The notes under the pieces were generated by a model. It ran no database searches. It saw only the letters and a list, made by a program, of their open reading frames with translations, and was not told the DNA's origin. DNA of 64,000 nt from JBBQWT01 sp038210375. Its GTDB lineage: Bacteria > Acidobacteriota > Terriglobia > Terriglobales > Acidobacteriaceae. Positions 43,471 to 52,790 of the stretch are shown one piece after another; position 1 is the stretch's first letter; the number at the start of each line of letters is the position of its first letter. The position numbers and the translations under genes were made by a program. Location: NCBI GenBank assembly GCA_038210375.1, contig JBBQWT010000009.1, positions 57,732-121,731 of the forward strand. Reading direction: 5' to 3'.

Positions 43471-43923
43471 CTAACTCCCCGCCTGCTTCTGCGCCAGCGG
43501 CCCAATCACCGGCAGCACGATGCTCTGGCCTTCATACGCCTTCCACATCAGAAACATCCACAACACGAACCATGCCAGCGAAACCATTCCATGCAACATC
43601 GCGGACATGATGACCAGCCCCGGCGTCACCATGAAGATGCTCAGCACCATATAGATCGCGAAAAACACCGCGTTCAAAAAAATCGACTGGAAGGCGTGGA
43701 AACGCACTCTTGGATTCTTGTTATACGGCTCCAGCACCAGGAAAACGATTCCCGTAATAAACCCCGCCAGGTAGCACAGAGCGCTCGCCATATTTTCCGT
43801 AAGCCCGCCGGCGGCCACCCCGGTCATGGGGGCCGGGGTCACGCCGGGCACGCCCGCGGGCGCACCGCAGGTTGCGCAAAATTGTCCGCTCACCGCACTG
43901 CCGCATTTTGAACAGAACGCCAT
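43471..43923 (-). CDS. Zinc-ribbon membrane protein (DUF4870-like)
   Basis: 150 residues. An N-terminal zinc ribbon with CSKC and CATC (C4, C7, C16, C19) is followed by a Pro/Gly linker and a DUF4870-type domain: ENMASALCYLAGFITGIVFL, NPRVRFHAFQSIFLNAVFFA, and about three to four membrane helices to the end. Function of the family is unknown; the ribbon would face the cytoplasm. Confidence 0.85.
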   Translation of the reverse strand: MAFCSKCGSAVSGQFCATCGAPAGVPGVTPAPMTGVAAGGLTENMASALCYLAGFITGIVFLVLEPYNKNPRVRFHAFQSIFLNAVFFAIYMVLSIFMVTPGLVIMSAMLHGMVSLAWFVLWMFLMWKAYEGQSIVLPVIGPLAQKQAGS

Positions 43924-44172
43924 GCTTCACTCCTCGACTGCAAAATAACTACATTCAGCCATCCCTTACAGAATACCCGGTGCCGGCATTTCTGGCAGGC
44001 CCAATCGCGGGTCGCCCCGGGCTATCCAAAATTCTTATGCCACTTATTAAAACTTTGACGGACCGCCGCTCGCCATTTTGTAGTCTCATGGTTCCAGCAC
44101 TTTGCGCTTCGCCGCCTGCATCCCCGAGTGACAGGCGGTCAACTTTGAACTTCGGGGAGGAGGAGTCTCGCG

Positions 44173-44397
44173 ATGTATAAACCACTCACCGATAAAGAAC
44201 TATCTGACGCCGAGGAGCGGGTTCGACTCGGGGACCCCACCGTCATCGCTTATCTCCCACGGTTGCTCGACGAGGTTTCTGAAGCCCGCCGCCGGATTCA
44301 TGCTCCGCAGTACCCGGCAGAACGCCACTTCAACCCACTGGCTTCAGGCCAAGCGCACAGCACGCTGGACCGCACCGGGAGATTGGGCAGCGAATAG
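44173..44397 (+). CDS. Small hypothetical protein
   Basis: 74 residues with a strong GGAGGAG ribosome binding site 8-10 nt before the ATG. Acidic N-terminal helix (LTDKELSDAEERVRLGDPTV), then LPRLLDEVSEARRRI and a polar tail. No signal or motif. A terminator follows at 44454. A real small gene is likely; no function can be given. Confidence 0.6.
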   Translation: MYKPLTDKELSDAEERVRLGDPTVIAYLPRLLDEVSEARRRIHAPQYPAERHFNPLASGQAHSTLDRTGRLGSE

Positions 44398-44453
44398 CCA
44401 CGCCCGCCGCCCTGCCGGGCAGCATGGCGCCAGAAACTTTTTGCCACGTTCAG

Positions 44454-44492
44454 GCCGGCCGCCGCACGAACTTCACGGCGGGCGGCTTTTTT
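44454..44492 (+). terminator. Intrinsic terminator before the LysR gene
   Basis: GCCGGCCGCCG pairs with CGGCGGGCGGC (one mismatch) around an 11-nt loop, followed by six T. It closes the transcript of the small gene at 44173 and separates it from the regulator. Confidence 0.85.
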
Positions 44493-44536
44493 ACACCGCG
44501 CATGCCTTGCGGCTGCGTACCATAGAAGCTCGCCTT

Positions 44537-45457
44537 ATGGATTTCGAGCAGCTCACGACTTTTCTCGAGGTGGCCAAGCAGGGCAACTTTTCCCGCGCCG
44601 GGGAAGTCGTCTTCCGCTCGCAGCCCGCGGTCAGCGCCCAGATTCGCCAGCTGGAAATCGAATATGGGGAGAAACTTTTCGACCGGGCCGGCAAAACCAT
44701 CAGGCTCACCCCCGCGGGTGAGATCCTGGCGGGCTATGCGGCGCACATGTTGCAGCTTCGCGCCGAATCCCTGCACGCCGTCACCGGCCAGCGCGACACC
44801 ATCGAAGGCGTGCTGTCGATTGGCGCCAACGAGGCCACGTTTTTATACGTGCTGCCTGACTTGTTTGCCCAATACCATCGCCTTCATCCCCAGGTGCAGA
44901 TCAGCGTGTATCGCAGTTTCAGCCACAAGGTCATCCAGAAAGTCGAGGATGGCGTCATCGACATGGGCGTGGTCACTCTGCCGGTGAAAGTCCCCAGCCT
45001 GAAGGTGATCAAGATCTTTCGCGACCAGATGATGCTGGCGGTGCATCCTGATAATCCCCTGGCGGCTTTTGCCTCGGTCAACATGAACCAGGTGGCCGAA
45101 CAGGCTCTGATACTGCCCAAGACCGGCTCCATGCGCACCCTGATCGAAAAACAACTGCGCCCCTTCGGCCGCAAAGTAAGAATCACCATGGAACTTACCA
45201 GCGTGGTCATGATCAAGAAATTTGTGGCCGCCGGCTTTGGGGTTTCGCTCATCAGCGCCAGCTTTGCCGGGGACGAAGTACGCGAAGGCAAGATCAAGCT
45301 CATCGCCCTCGACGGCGTCGAGCTCTGGCGCGAGCTGGGATTGGTGTATCGCCGCGACCGCAGCCTGCCCGCCTCCGCTGTCGCGCTCATCGAAATTGTC
45401 CGCGCCAGCCGCAGGCAGCGCGATGCTCAGAAACCTCCCCGCAATCCGGAACCTTAA
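44537..45457 (+). CDS. LysR-family transcriptional regulator
   Basis: 306 residues from ATG 44537, which gives the canonical start (MDFEQLTTFLEVAKQGNFSR). The helix-turn-helix covers about 17-60 (AGEVVFRSQPAVSAQIRQLE, LFDRAGKTIRLTPAGEI). The effector-binding periplasmic-binding-like domain follows, with VLSIGANEATFLYVLPDLFA, VIDMGVVTLPVKVPSLKVIK and VAAGFGVSLISASFAGDEV. LysR regulators are tetramers that activate divergent or distant genes with a small co-inducer. No divergent metabolic gene is adjacent; target unknown. Confidence 0.93.
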   Translation: MDFEQLTTFLEVAKQGNFSRAGEVVFRSQPAVSAQIRQLEIEYGEKLFDRAGKTIRLTPAGEILAGYAAHMLQLRAESLHAVTGQRDTIEGVLSIGANEATFLYVLPDLFAQYHRLHPQVQISVYRSFSHKVIQKVEDGVIDMGVVTLPVKVPSLKVIKIFRDQMMLAVHPDNPLAAFASVNMNQVAEQALILPKTGSMRTLIEKQLRPFGRKVRITMELTSVVMIKKFVAAGFGVSLISASFAGDEVREGKIKLIALDGVELWRELGLVYRRDRSLPASAVALIEIVRASRRQRDAQKPPRNPEP

Positions 45458-45623
45458 GCGCCACGCCAGGGCAGCCCCGCGCACTCCGCTGAAAGCCCAT
45501 CGACATCATTCAAATTTTGACTTTCCCTTCTCCGGTTCCGCGGCGATATAAACGAAGCTGTAACCATCTTTTCGCGAGATTTCTGGTGGAAAAGGTTGGG
45601 GGGAATTCCCCCGTGGAGGAAAC

Positions 45624-46175
45624 ATGCCGGTGCGCCAGCTCCAGGATGAAGGGACGTTTCGAATCGGGCCGGTCAGCCCGCGGTTCCACGCGCCGGCTTC
45701 GCCGCCCGCTTTCGTTGCACGGCGTTTGCCGGGAAGATGGTGGGGATTGTTCATCCGGCCCCAGGTGCAACCGCCTGCGGAGCGCACCACCGTGGCCGTG
45801 CTTCCCTTCGTGAATCTCGAACGCTCGGCGCGCGGGCCTTCCTACGGAATCGCATTGGCCGACGCCATTTCCGCCCGCCTCTCCCAGGCGGGGTCGCTGG
45901 TGGTGCTGTCGGGAACCGTTCAAGGGGAAAGCCTCGAGCAAACCGGCCAGCGGCTGGGCGCCGATAAACTGGTAAAGGGAAGCTTTCTGCGCACCGAGCG
46001 CGGGTTCACCATCAGCTGGCAGTTACTGCAGGTTTCACCCCCGGCGCTTATCTCCGGCGGCACCATCGCCCTCAATTCGTTTGATCTCGTCAATCTTCGC
46101 AAAAATATCTGCGACTCGCTGTTGACCTCGCTGCAAGCGCCTCAAGTGGCCGGCCAGACCCGGATGCAGGTATAG
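45624..46175 (+). CDS. Stand-alone TolB-like N-terminal domain (FlgO/adenylate-cyclase type)
   Basis: 183 residues with GGAGG before the ATG. After a basic, Pro-rich N-terminus (to about 52) the domain reads TTVAVLPFVNLERSARGPSY, GIALADAISARLSQAGSLVV, GQRLGADKLVKGSFLRTERG, FTISWQLLQV. This is the domain found after winged-helix regulators or before TPR repeats in CadC-like and cyclase-like proteins, where it probably binds a ligand. Here it lacks both the DNA-binding and TPR parts. No signal peptide is seen, so a cytoplasmic location is likely. Confidence 0.75.
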   Translation: MPVRQLQDEGTFRIGPVSPRFHAPASPPAFVARRLPGRWWGLFIRPQVQPPAERTTVAVLPFVNLERSARGPSYGIALADAISARLSQAGSLVVLSGTVQGESLEQTGQRLGADKLVKGSFLRTERGFTISWQLLQVSPPALISGGTIALNSFDLVNLRKNICDSLLTSLQAPQVAGQTRMQV

Positions 46176-46329
46176 GCCGGGTTACAACGTGGCAATTAAG
46201 CCGTTTCACGGCGAGCAATCTCCAGAACTTGCTTAAGAAAATGTAAATTTGCAAGAACCCCCTGACCATTGTCATCCTGGCGCTGTTTTTTGCTTCTTGT
46301 TTAAGGCGCTGAGGTAGGGCGCATGTTCT

Positions 46330-47016
46330 TCACCCGGCGAACTTATAGCCCAGTCCCGCCACGGTCAGGACCAGCACGGGGTTCTTCGCATCTTCTTCCA
46401 GTTTTTGCCGCAGGCTGGCCACGTGGACATCGACGGTGCGGGTAAACGCTTCTTTGCTGTACCCCCAGACTTCCTTGAGCAGCACCTCGCGCGATAGCGT
46501 GGTCCCTTTGTGCTCGACGAAATAGCGCAGCAACTGGAATTCGCGCGCGGAGAGCGGGACCACCTTGCCGGCGCGCTTCACCGATGTTCCCCGCAGGTCA
46601 ATTTCAAGACTGCCGAACTTGTGGGTCCCCGCCGCCGGCGCGGGTTGTGCGGTGGCGCGCCGCAGCAGCGCTTCGATGCGGGCCAGCAGCTCAACCGTCT
46701 CGAACGGTTTGGTCACATAATCGTCAGCGCCGATCTTCAGGCCGACCACTTTGTCCACCGTCTGTCCCCGCGCCGTCAGCATGATGACCGGAACCACCAG
46801 GCCGGCCTTGCGGATCTCGCGGCACACGTCGAGGCCTTTCTTGCCGGGCAGCATTACGTCCAGCAGGATTAGATCAAAGCCGCCGGTCAGCGCTTTGCGC
46901 AAACCTTCAGTGCCGTCAGCGGCGGAGTCGAAACCATACCCTTCGCCTTCCAGGCGGTCGCGCAACGTCATGCGCAGCGCTTCTTCATCCTCGACCAGCA
47001 GGATTTTTTCGTTCAT
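46330..47016 (-). CDS. OmpR/PhoB-type response regulator
   Basis: 228 residues from ATG 47016. Receiver domain (1-120) with acid pocket VEDEE (D10, E11), phospho-acceptor Asp53 in LLDVMLPGKKG and Lys in DYVTKPFE. The C-terminal winged-helix DNA-binding domain includes LSAREFQLLRYFVEHKGTTL, SREVLLKEVWGY and TVDVHVASLRQKLE. The start codon overlaps the stop of the kinase gene by 4 nt (ATGA), so the two are translationally coupled and form a two-component pair. Confidence 0.95.
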   Translation of the reverse strand: MNEKILLVEDEEALRMTLRDRLEGEGYGFDSAADGTEGLRKALTGGFDLILLDVMLPGKKGLDVCREIRKAGLVVPVIMLTARGQTVDKVVGLKIGADDYVTKPFETVELLARIEALLRRATAQPAPAAGTHKFGSLEIDLRGTSVKRAGKVVPLSAREFQLLRYFVEHKGTTLSREVLLKEVWGYSKEAFTRTVDVHVASLRQKLEEDAKNPVLVLTVAGLGYKFAG

Positions 47017-48980
47017 GATTTCCTGTCCGCCCATATTTTTGGGCCGCCGGCAAAGTGCCGCGCGTGCGCATCGGCCAACCCTTCCTGGCCCAGCGGCAGG
47101 TGCAGGGTAAACGTGCTTCCCTTGCCGGGCACGCTGGCCACGGTGAGGGTCCCTCCCATGCGCTCGGCGCACGCCCGCGCCAGCGACAACCCCAGCCCGG
47201 TGCCGCGGACGCTCGATTCCGCGACCGCGGGACTGCGGTAAAAAGGCTGAAATATATTCTTGAGCTCGCTGCCGGCGATTCCAATGCCATGGTCCTCGAC
47301 CGAAACCGAAACCTCGGCCGATCCCTCTCTTCCCGCCGCCTGAGCGGCGCGAATGGCCAACCAGCGGCTCTCCCCGCCATACTTCACCGCGTTGGTGATG
47401 AGGTTTTGCAGGCATTGCGCCAGAGTCCCGGCGTCGCCGTTGACCGGGGGCAGGCCGGGTTCAATGTCGCGCTCCACTGTGGTCCCTGCCGCCGCGATCG
47501 TGCTGGCGGTGTTTTGCAGGGCGGCGTCTATGGCGTCGGATACTTCCACCAGGTGAGTCGGGGCGCGATTGATGGGCTGCCGCATGGATGCAAAGCCCAG
47601 CACCTGCTCGATGAGATCGGTGAGCTGTCGCGCCTGGCTGCGGATCACTACCCCGTAGCGTGCCAGTTGGGTGCGGTCCGCAATTACGCCGTCGGCAATG
47701 TTGTCAGCCGCCGAAGAGATCACGGTGAGCGGCGTGCGCAGCTCATGGGAGACGCCGGCCACGAAATCCATCTGCATCTGCCCCAGGCGGCGTGCCCGCT
47801 GGCTGGTAAGAACGATCAGGCCCATGGTCGCGGCCAGCACCAGCAGCACGCCGAAACTCAGCCCCAGGTTGCGCCGGCGCATGCCCGCCACCGCCGCCTC
47901 CATCGATCCTTTGCGGTGCTTCACGATGATTTCCCAATCGCGCTCGCCGGGGATGTAATGAAATGGATCGAGCCGGATGAACGAGCCTTCCAGATCATTG
48001 CCCGCATGCGGCGCAAAACCTTCACGCCCGGAAACCCCTCGCGCGCGGCGCAGGTTGATGCGCGCGTGAGTCGCTCCCAGTTCAAAATCCGGCGGCCCAA
48101 ACAGGTTGAGGCTGGCGTCTTGCCCGCTCTCTCCCCGGTTGCCGAACTCGGGGTCGGAGGAGTAGACCACCTGGTTCCCGCGGCCGGCATCCACCACTGC
48201 GACCTGGTAAACCAACCCGTTGGCGTCGGCCAGGTAGCGGTCCGCCAGTTCCGGAAGGATATGCTCGCGCAATAAATCTTCATTGAGTTGGATGATCAGC
48301 CAGCCCAGGGGCGCCGAGGCCGGCCCCGTATGCTGCACCGGATAAACCAGGGCGGGCACGTGCAGGTCCACCACCCAGGACAACCGCACGGGCGCGTTTC
48401 GCGACGGCTGGGCCATCAACGCCGAGGGACTGCCTTCGCGGTAATCAGGCTCGGCCGGCTCGGGGTGCGCCGGCATTCCCATGGAGATGGCCTGCAGCCG
48501 GTCGCGCAGGTTCAGAAACCCCGCCGGCCACGCCGCCCGCTGCAGGCGATCGTCGCTCAGCCGCAGCAGCGGAGCCCTTTTCATGGCGGGCTGGTCTGCC
48601 GCCTGGTTTTCTTTGCCGTGGGCAAAAATTTCCGCGGAAGCGCCTTCGCCGGGCGGGTTCCACAGGTAAACATTGCGCACCAGGCTGGGATGAGAGGCGG
48701 TTTGCCGCCAGTAACGCAATTTTTGCGCCAGGCGCTTGCCGTCCGGCGCGGTCGCCGGGCTGGCTTCCTGCATGTCCAGGCAGATTCGCGCCAGCTCGCG
48801 CGCCAGGTCCTGGCGGTAATCCATCAGCGAGGCCTGAAGGCTGGCTTGCATGCGCGTGGTTGCGGCCTCGCTAACCTCGAAACTCCAACGATATTGCAGC
48901 GCCCCCAGCGCCGCCAGAATGCCCACCAGCAAGATCGCGGTCGCCCAGGAGAAGACCCGCTCCTTGAAGGCAAATCTCAT
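47013..48980 (-). CDS. Sensor histidine kinase with large periplasmic domain
   Basis: 655 residues. An N-terminal membrane helix (WATAILLVGILAALGALQY) starts a periplasmic sensor of about 330 residues with no recognised ligand signature, ended by a second helix (LSFGVLLVLAATMGLIVL). The HisKA domain has SHELRTPL (His412), and the ATPase domain has the N-box LQNLITNAVKYGG, G1 VEDHGIGI and G2 GTGLGLSLARA. It phosphorylates the regulator at 46330-47016, whose start it overlaps. Signal unknown. Confidence 0.93.
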   Translation of the reverse strand: MRFAFKERVFSWATAILLVGILAALGALQYRWSFEVSEAATTRMQASLQASLMDYRQDLARELARICLDMQEASPATAPDGKRLAQKLRYWRQTASHPSLVRNVYLWNPPGEGASAEIFAHGKENQAADQPAMKRAPLLRLSDDRLQRAAWPAGFLNLRDRLQAISMGMPAHPEPAEPDYREGSPSALMAQPSRNAPVRLSWVVDLHVPALVYPVQHTGPASAPLGWLIIQLNEDLLREHILPELADRYLADANGLVYQVAVVDAGRGNQVVYSSDPEFGNRGESGQDASLNLFGPPDFELGATHARINLRRARGVSGREGFAPHAGNDLEGSFIRLDPFHYIPGERDWEIIVKHRKGSMEAAVAGMRRRNLGLSFGVLLVLAATMGLIVLTSQRARRLGQMQMDFVAGVSHELRTPLTVISSAADNIADGVIADRTQLARYGVVIRSQARQLTDLIEQVLGFASMRQPINRAPTHLVEVSDAIDAALQNTASTIAAAGTTVERDIEPGLPPVNGDAGTLAQCLQNLITNAVKYGGESRWLAIRAAQAAGREGSAEVSVSVEDHGIGIAGSELKNIFQPFYRSPAVAESSVRGTGLGLSLARACAERMGGTLTVASVPGKGSTFTLHLPLGQEGLADAHARHFAGGPKIWADRKS

Positions 48981-49036
48981 TTATGTATTGTAAATACCGG
49001 CGGCATCGAATGCTCTCCGGAGCGCCGGTCTCGGCC

Positions 49037-49492
49037 TCAGAACCCGCGGGGTCTCCTCATCGGGATTTGCGGCAGCAGCATTTCCTCGAGCTCCACCATG
49101 AAGCGCGGCTTGTAGAGAAATCCGTCGGCGCCGCAATCCCGGCACTCGGTGCGCATGATCGTCGAATCGTCGGAGGAACTCACCACCACGCGCGTATCGG
49201 GAAGAAACTGCTTGATCAGGATTGACGCGGTGAGGCCGCTCATCCTCGGCATCTTCGTCCCCAGAACAGCCACGTCAGGCCGCAGCCTGCACACTGCATC
49301 CAGGGCCCCGGCGCCGTCGCTCACCACCGCCACCACGTCCACCAGGTCTTCTTTCTCAATAAAGCCCAGCAACAGTTCCAGGAAATATGGTGACGCATCG
49401 GCGATCACGCATCGCAGTCGGACGCCGGCTCGATAGTGCGCCACCGTGCTGATCCCCACCGTCGCCCCCGCCTGCTCTCTTGCCGCCGCCAT
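49037..49492 (-). CDS. Receiver-domain protein lacking the phospho-acceptor Asp
   Basis: 151 residues from ATG 49492, with AGGAG upstream. The fold of a CheY-like receiver is kept (RCVIADASPYFLELLLGFIE, IMRTECRDCGADGFLYKPRF), but where the phospho-acceptor Asp should be it reads AVLGTKMPRMSG, so Gly78 replaces it. The acid pocket is also reduced to a single Asp (D32 in IADAS). The Lys128 of YKP is kept. Codons read CTG GGG ACG, so this is not a translation ambiguity. It would be a pseudo-receiver, acting without phosphorylation. It lies 56 nt upstream of the kinase gene on the same strand. Confidence 0.8.
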   Translation of the reverse strand: MAAAREQAGATVGISTVAHYRAGVRLRCVIADASPYFLELLLGFIEKEDLVDVVAVVSDGAGALDAVCRLRPDVAVLGTKMPRMSGLTASILIKQFLPDTRVVVSSSDDSTIMRTECRDCGADGFLYKPRFMVELEEMLLPQIPMRRPRGF

Positions 49493-49853
49493 TTCGCGTG
49501 GTTCTCCTCGTGCTGCTTCGATCACACCACAGTCTTCCTTCCTGCGGGGTAAATGGTGTGCAAGCTGCATGTAAACAAGCAGTAAACGAATCAACCCAGT
49601 CAATGCTACGGTATCGCCGGTTACGGTTTTTTTGCATTTCACGAACAGCGCTGGGGTCGGCAGCTTTCGATTCCCGAAATGACAACATCCCATCGCGGGA
49701 ATGGCGCACCGTAATCTTCGTTTGCATCCTGCCCCAAGCCGGCATGCCCCACATCCAAAAAGATAGAGTTGATGAGTCGGCGCGAGCCCGAGATTACAGT
49801 CCACTCGAATCGCTTGAGCTTGTTTTGACAGGATCGCCGGGAGCAACAAGTCC

Positions 49854-50909
49854 ATGAACAATAAACTGACTGGTTCGATACTGGTAGTGGATGATAACGC
49901 CGCAAACCGCGAGCTTCTGCAAGCCCAGTTACAAGAGCAGGGCCATACTGTACTGTGCGCCGAGGATGGAAATGACGCACTGGAAATTTTCGTTGAGAGG
50001 CATCCCGACCTGGTACTGCTGGACGTGCAGATGCCCGGAATCAGCGGGTTTGAAATTTGCCGCGCCTTGAAAAGCAACCCCGCCACCCGGCTGACCCCGG
50101 TGGTTCTGATTACGGGGTTGACGGCGGTGGAAGACAGGGTGCGCGGCATCGCCGCCAGCGCCGATGACTTTCTCACCAAGCCTATTCAGCGGCTGGAAAT
50201 GCTGGCCCGCGTGCAATCGCTGCTCAGCATGAAGTTCTTTACCGACGAATTGGAGCAGACTGAAACCGTATTGTTCACCTTGGCCCGCAGCATCGAAGCC
50301 AAGGACCCTTACACCGAAGGCCACTGCCAGCGTTTATCAAAATATTCGGCGCGGCTGGGCCTGGCGCTCGGCATCCCCGCGCCGCACATCATCGCACTGC
50401 GGCGCGCCGGCGTCGTCCATGACATCGGCAAGGTCGCCATTCCTGATTCCATCCTTTTAAAGCCAGCCCGGCTAACCGACGACGAAATGAACATTGTGCG
50501 CGAACATCCGGTGGTCGGCGAGCGTATTTGTGCTCCCATGAAATCTTTTTCGCTGGTTCTTCCCATCATCCGCCATCATCACGAGAAAATGAACGGCGCG
50601 GGCTACCCCGACGGCCTGCGTGGCGGTGAGATTCCGCTGACCGCGCGCATTCTCCAGATCATCGACGTCTACGACGCCCTCACTACCGCGCGCCCATATA
50701 AATCGGCTTTTTCCTCCGCCGACGCCCTGGCCGCCATGGAAGATGAAATTTCACGCGGCTGGTGGGACCCCGAAGTGTTTGCCGGGTTCCGTGAAGTGCT
50801 GGGAAATTCCTCCACACCCTGGCCGCTGTGGGACGATGACTTTCCCGAGCTTGCGCCCATTCCCGGATCGGCGGTCGCGCTGCAGTCCTCCCTCAGTCTT
50901 GCCAGTTGA
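49854..50909 (+). CDS. Response regulator with HD-GYP c-di-GMP phosphodiesterase domain
   Basis: 351 residues. The receiver (1-125) has VVDDNA, phospho-acceptor Asp57 in LLDVQMPGISG and Lys109 in LTKP. The HD-GYP domain (about 140-310) has GVVHDIGK (H189, D190), RHHHEKMNGAGYPDGLRGGE and IIDVYDALTTARPYK, all metal and GYP residues intact. It hydrolyses cyclic di-GMP to GMP in response to phosphorylation by a kinase, perhaps the one encoded at 51034. Divergent from the pseudo-receiver gene. Confidence 0.93.
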   Translation: MNNKLTGSILVVDDNAANRELLQAQLQEQGHTVLCAEDGNDALEIFVERHPDLVLLDVQMPGISGFEICRALKSNPATRLTPVVLITGLTAVEDRVRGIAASADDFLTKPIQRLEMLARVQSLLSMKFFTDELEQTETVLFTLARSIEAKDPYTEGHCQRLSKYSARLGLALGIPAPHIIALRRAGVVHDIGKVAIPDSILLKPARLTDDEMNIVREHPVVGERICAPMKSFSLVLPIIRHHHEKMNGAGYPDGLRGGEIPLTARILQIIDVYDALTTARPYKSAFSSADALAAMEDEISRGWWDPEVFAGFREVLGNSSTPWPLWDDDFPELAPIPGSAVALQSSLSLAS

Positions 50910-51033
50910 CCTACCGCTAGACCCTCCGCGCCGCGGAACGGACCCTGCGGCCGAGGCCCTATCCCCATCGCGCTGCGTCCGATCGGCGCCCCGCCCGATT
51001 CGCATTCTCTCCTGATATCCTGATTTTGCGCGA

Positions 51034-52563
51034 ATGACGGATACCCTTTCGGCCAGAATAGCCCGGCAGCTTTCCCTGGGGGCGGCAGTGGTGGTTGTGA
51101 TTCTCGGCGCAGTGGTCATGGCCGGGTGGATCACCCACTCCTCCGCGATCGTGTCCTTTCGGGGCGCGACCTCAATGAAGGTCAATACCTCGCTGGGCAT
51201 GATTGCCGCCGGCTTGGGACTTGCCCTGTGGCATCGCGCCCCTCGCACGCGCAGCCCCCTCACCTTTGCTCTCGCCATCCTGGTGCTACTCATCGCGGTC
51301 CTCACCCTGTACGAATATGCCTTCGCCGCCGATTTGCAGATCGATCAAATCCTGTTTCGCGACCCCGCCCGCTTGACCTATCCCGGAAGAATGGCCCACA
51401 TCACCGCCTTGAATTTCCTGATGATCGGGCTGGCGCTGGCTTCGCTGGCCCGGCAGAAAGTGATTGCCGCACAGTTACTGGCGCTACTGCCCATCTTTTC
51501 CTCGCTGCTCGCTTTTGTTGGCTATCTCTACGGCCAGCCTCTGCTCTACGGGACCGCCAACCAGACCGCCATGGCTCCCCATAGCGTGGTTGCTTTTCTC
51601 CTTCTGGCAACAGGCATTCTCTTCGCCGATCCCAGCCATGGCGTGGTCTATGTGATCTGCTCCGAAGGCAATGCGGGTTGGATGGCCCGCTCCCTGCTTC
51701 CCTTCGCGGTGATTGTCCCCATCCTGCTGGGCGTGATCTTCGTCCACCCGCGTTTCAATTATGGCTTGCCGAATCTAGGCATCGCCCTTACCGTGGTGGT
51801 CAATATCTTCTTTTTTGTCATCCTCATCTGGTTCCAATCGCGGCAGCTCTATTCCGCCGACCTCTACCAGAAAAAAACCCAGGCGGCACTCCTCGAATCG
51901 GAAAGGCTGGCGAGCGCCGGCCGCCTCTCCGCTACCATCGCCCATGAAATCAATAACCCGCTCATGGCCATCACCACCGCCACCTATCTTCTGGAAAGCC
52001 TTCCCTTAGACCCTTCCACCCATTCTCTGGTGCTTCAGATTAAGGATGAGACCGAGCGCGTCGCCCGCATCATCGAACAGACCCTGGGTGCGTTTAAAGA
52101 AACCCATGCCCCCGAGCCCGTCGATCTTCATCACGCCATCGACGACGCACTTCATCTCCTGGAAAAAAAGGCAGCTGTGGGACTGCGTTTTGAAAAGAAT
52201 CTCGGCGAGCCCCGCCAGATCACCACCTTCCCCGGGGAGCTGCGGCAGATTCTCACCAACCTCATCGGCAACGCCATGGACGCCGCCGGGGCGGGGGGCC
52301 AGGTAAGAATCACCACCAAGGCCGAACGCTGGGGCGCCAGGATATCCATATCCGACAGCGGGCCTGGGGTTCCCCGCGAGATGCTGACCACAATCTTTGA
52401 GCCGTTTATTTCGACCAAGGGAGATAAAGGCAACGGCCTGGGGTTGTGGGTGACCAAGAACCTGGTAAAGAAAATGGGAGGCCAGATCGAGGTGGTTCGC
52501 GACCCTTCGATGGCCGGCGCAACCTTCACCTTCTATTTGCCGGACGCTTCGCAGGCTCCGTAA
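51034..52563 (+). CDS. Membrane sensor histidine kinase
   Basis: 509 residues. The first 270 residues hold about eight membrane helices (VVVVILGAVVMAGWI, FALAILVLLIAVLTLYEYAF, LLALLPIFSSLLAFVGYLYG and others), a MASE-like integral sensor module. The HisKA part has IAHEINNPLMAITTA (His304), and the ATPase domain N-box LTNLIGNAMDAAGAG, G1 ISDSGPGVP and G2 GDKGNGLGLWVTKNL. It lies 124 nt after the HD-GYP gene on the same strand and may be its partner. Signal unknown. Confidence 0.93.
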   Translation: MTDTLSARIARQLSLGAAVVVVILGAVVMAGWITHSSAIVSFRGATSMKVNTSLGMIAAGLGLALWHRAPRTRSPLTFALAILVLLIAVLTLYEYAFAADLQIDQILFRDPARLTYPGRMAHITALNFLMIGLALASLARQKVIAAQLLALLPIFSSLLAFVGYLYGQPLLYGTANQTAMAPHSVVAFLLLATGILFADPSHGVVYVICSEGNAGWMARSLLPFAVIVPILLGVIFVHPRFNYGLPNLGIALTVVVNIFFFVILIWFQSRQLYSADLYQKKTQAALLESERLASAGRLSATIAHEINNPLMAITTATYLLESLPLDPSTHSLVLQIKDETERVARIIEQTLGAFKETHAPEPVDLHHAIDDALHLLEKKAAVGLRFEKNLGEPRQITTFPGELRQILTNLIGNAMDAAGAGGQVRITTKAERWGARISISDSGPGVPREMLTTIFEPFISTKGDKGNGLGLWVTKNLVKKMGGQIEVVRDPSMAGATFTFYLPDASQAP

Positions 52564-52790
52564 TTTGTGCGGGGGCCGGCAATGCTTGGTCATGGAAGGA
52601 AGGCTCTGTGATTATGCTCTTAACTGGTCTTGCGCTGCGGACAAACGTGGACCGGCCGGGCCAGGAATGCACCACGGGGCGGCTAGCTGGCGCCGCTGAC
52701 AGAACACGTTGCGGGGGAAGCGCCGCTGCCGAGGAATCGGCATGAGCAGGCGATTTGCGGGCATTCGCGCTAAATGGTGTCGCTACCTGC

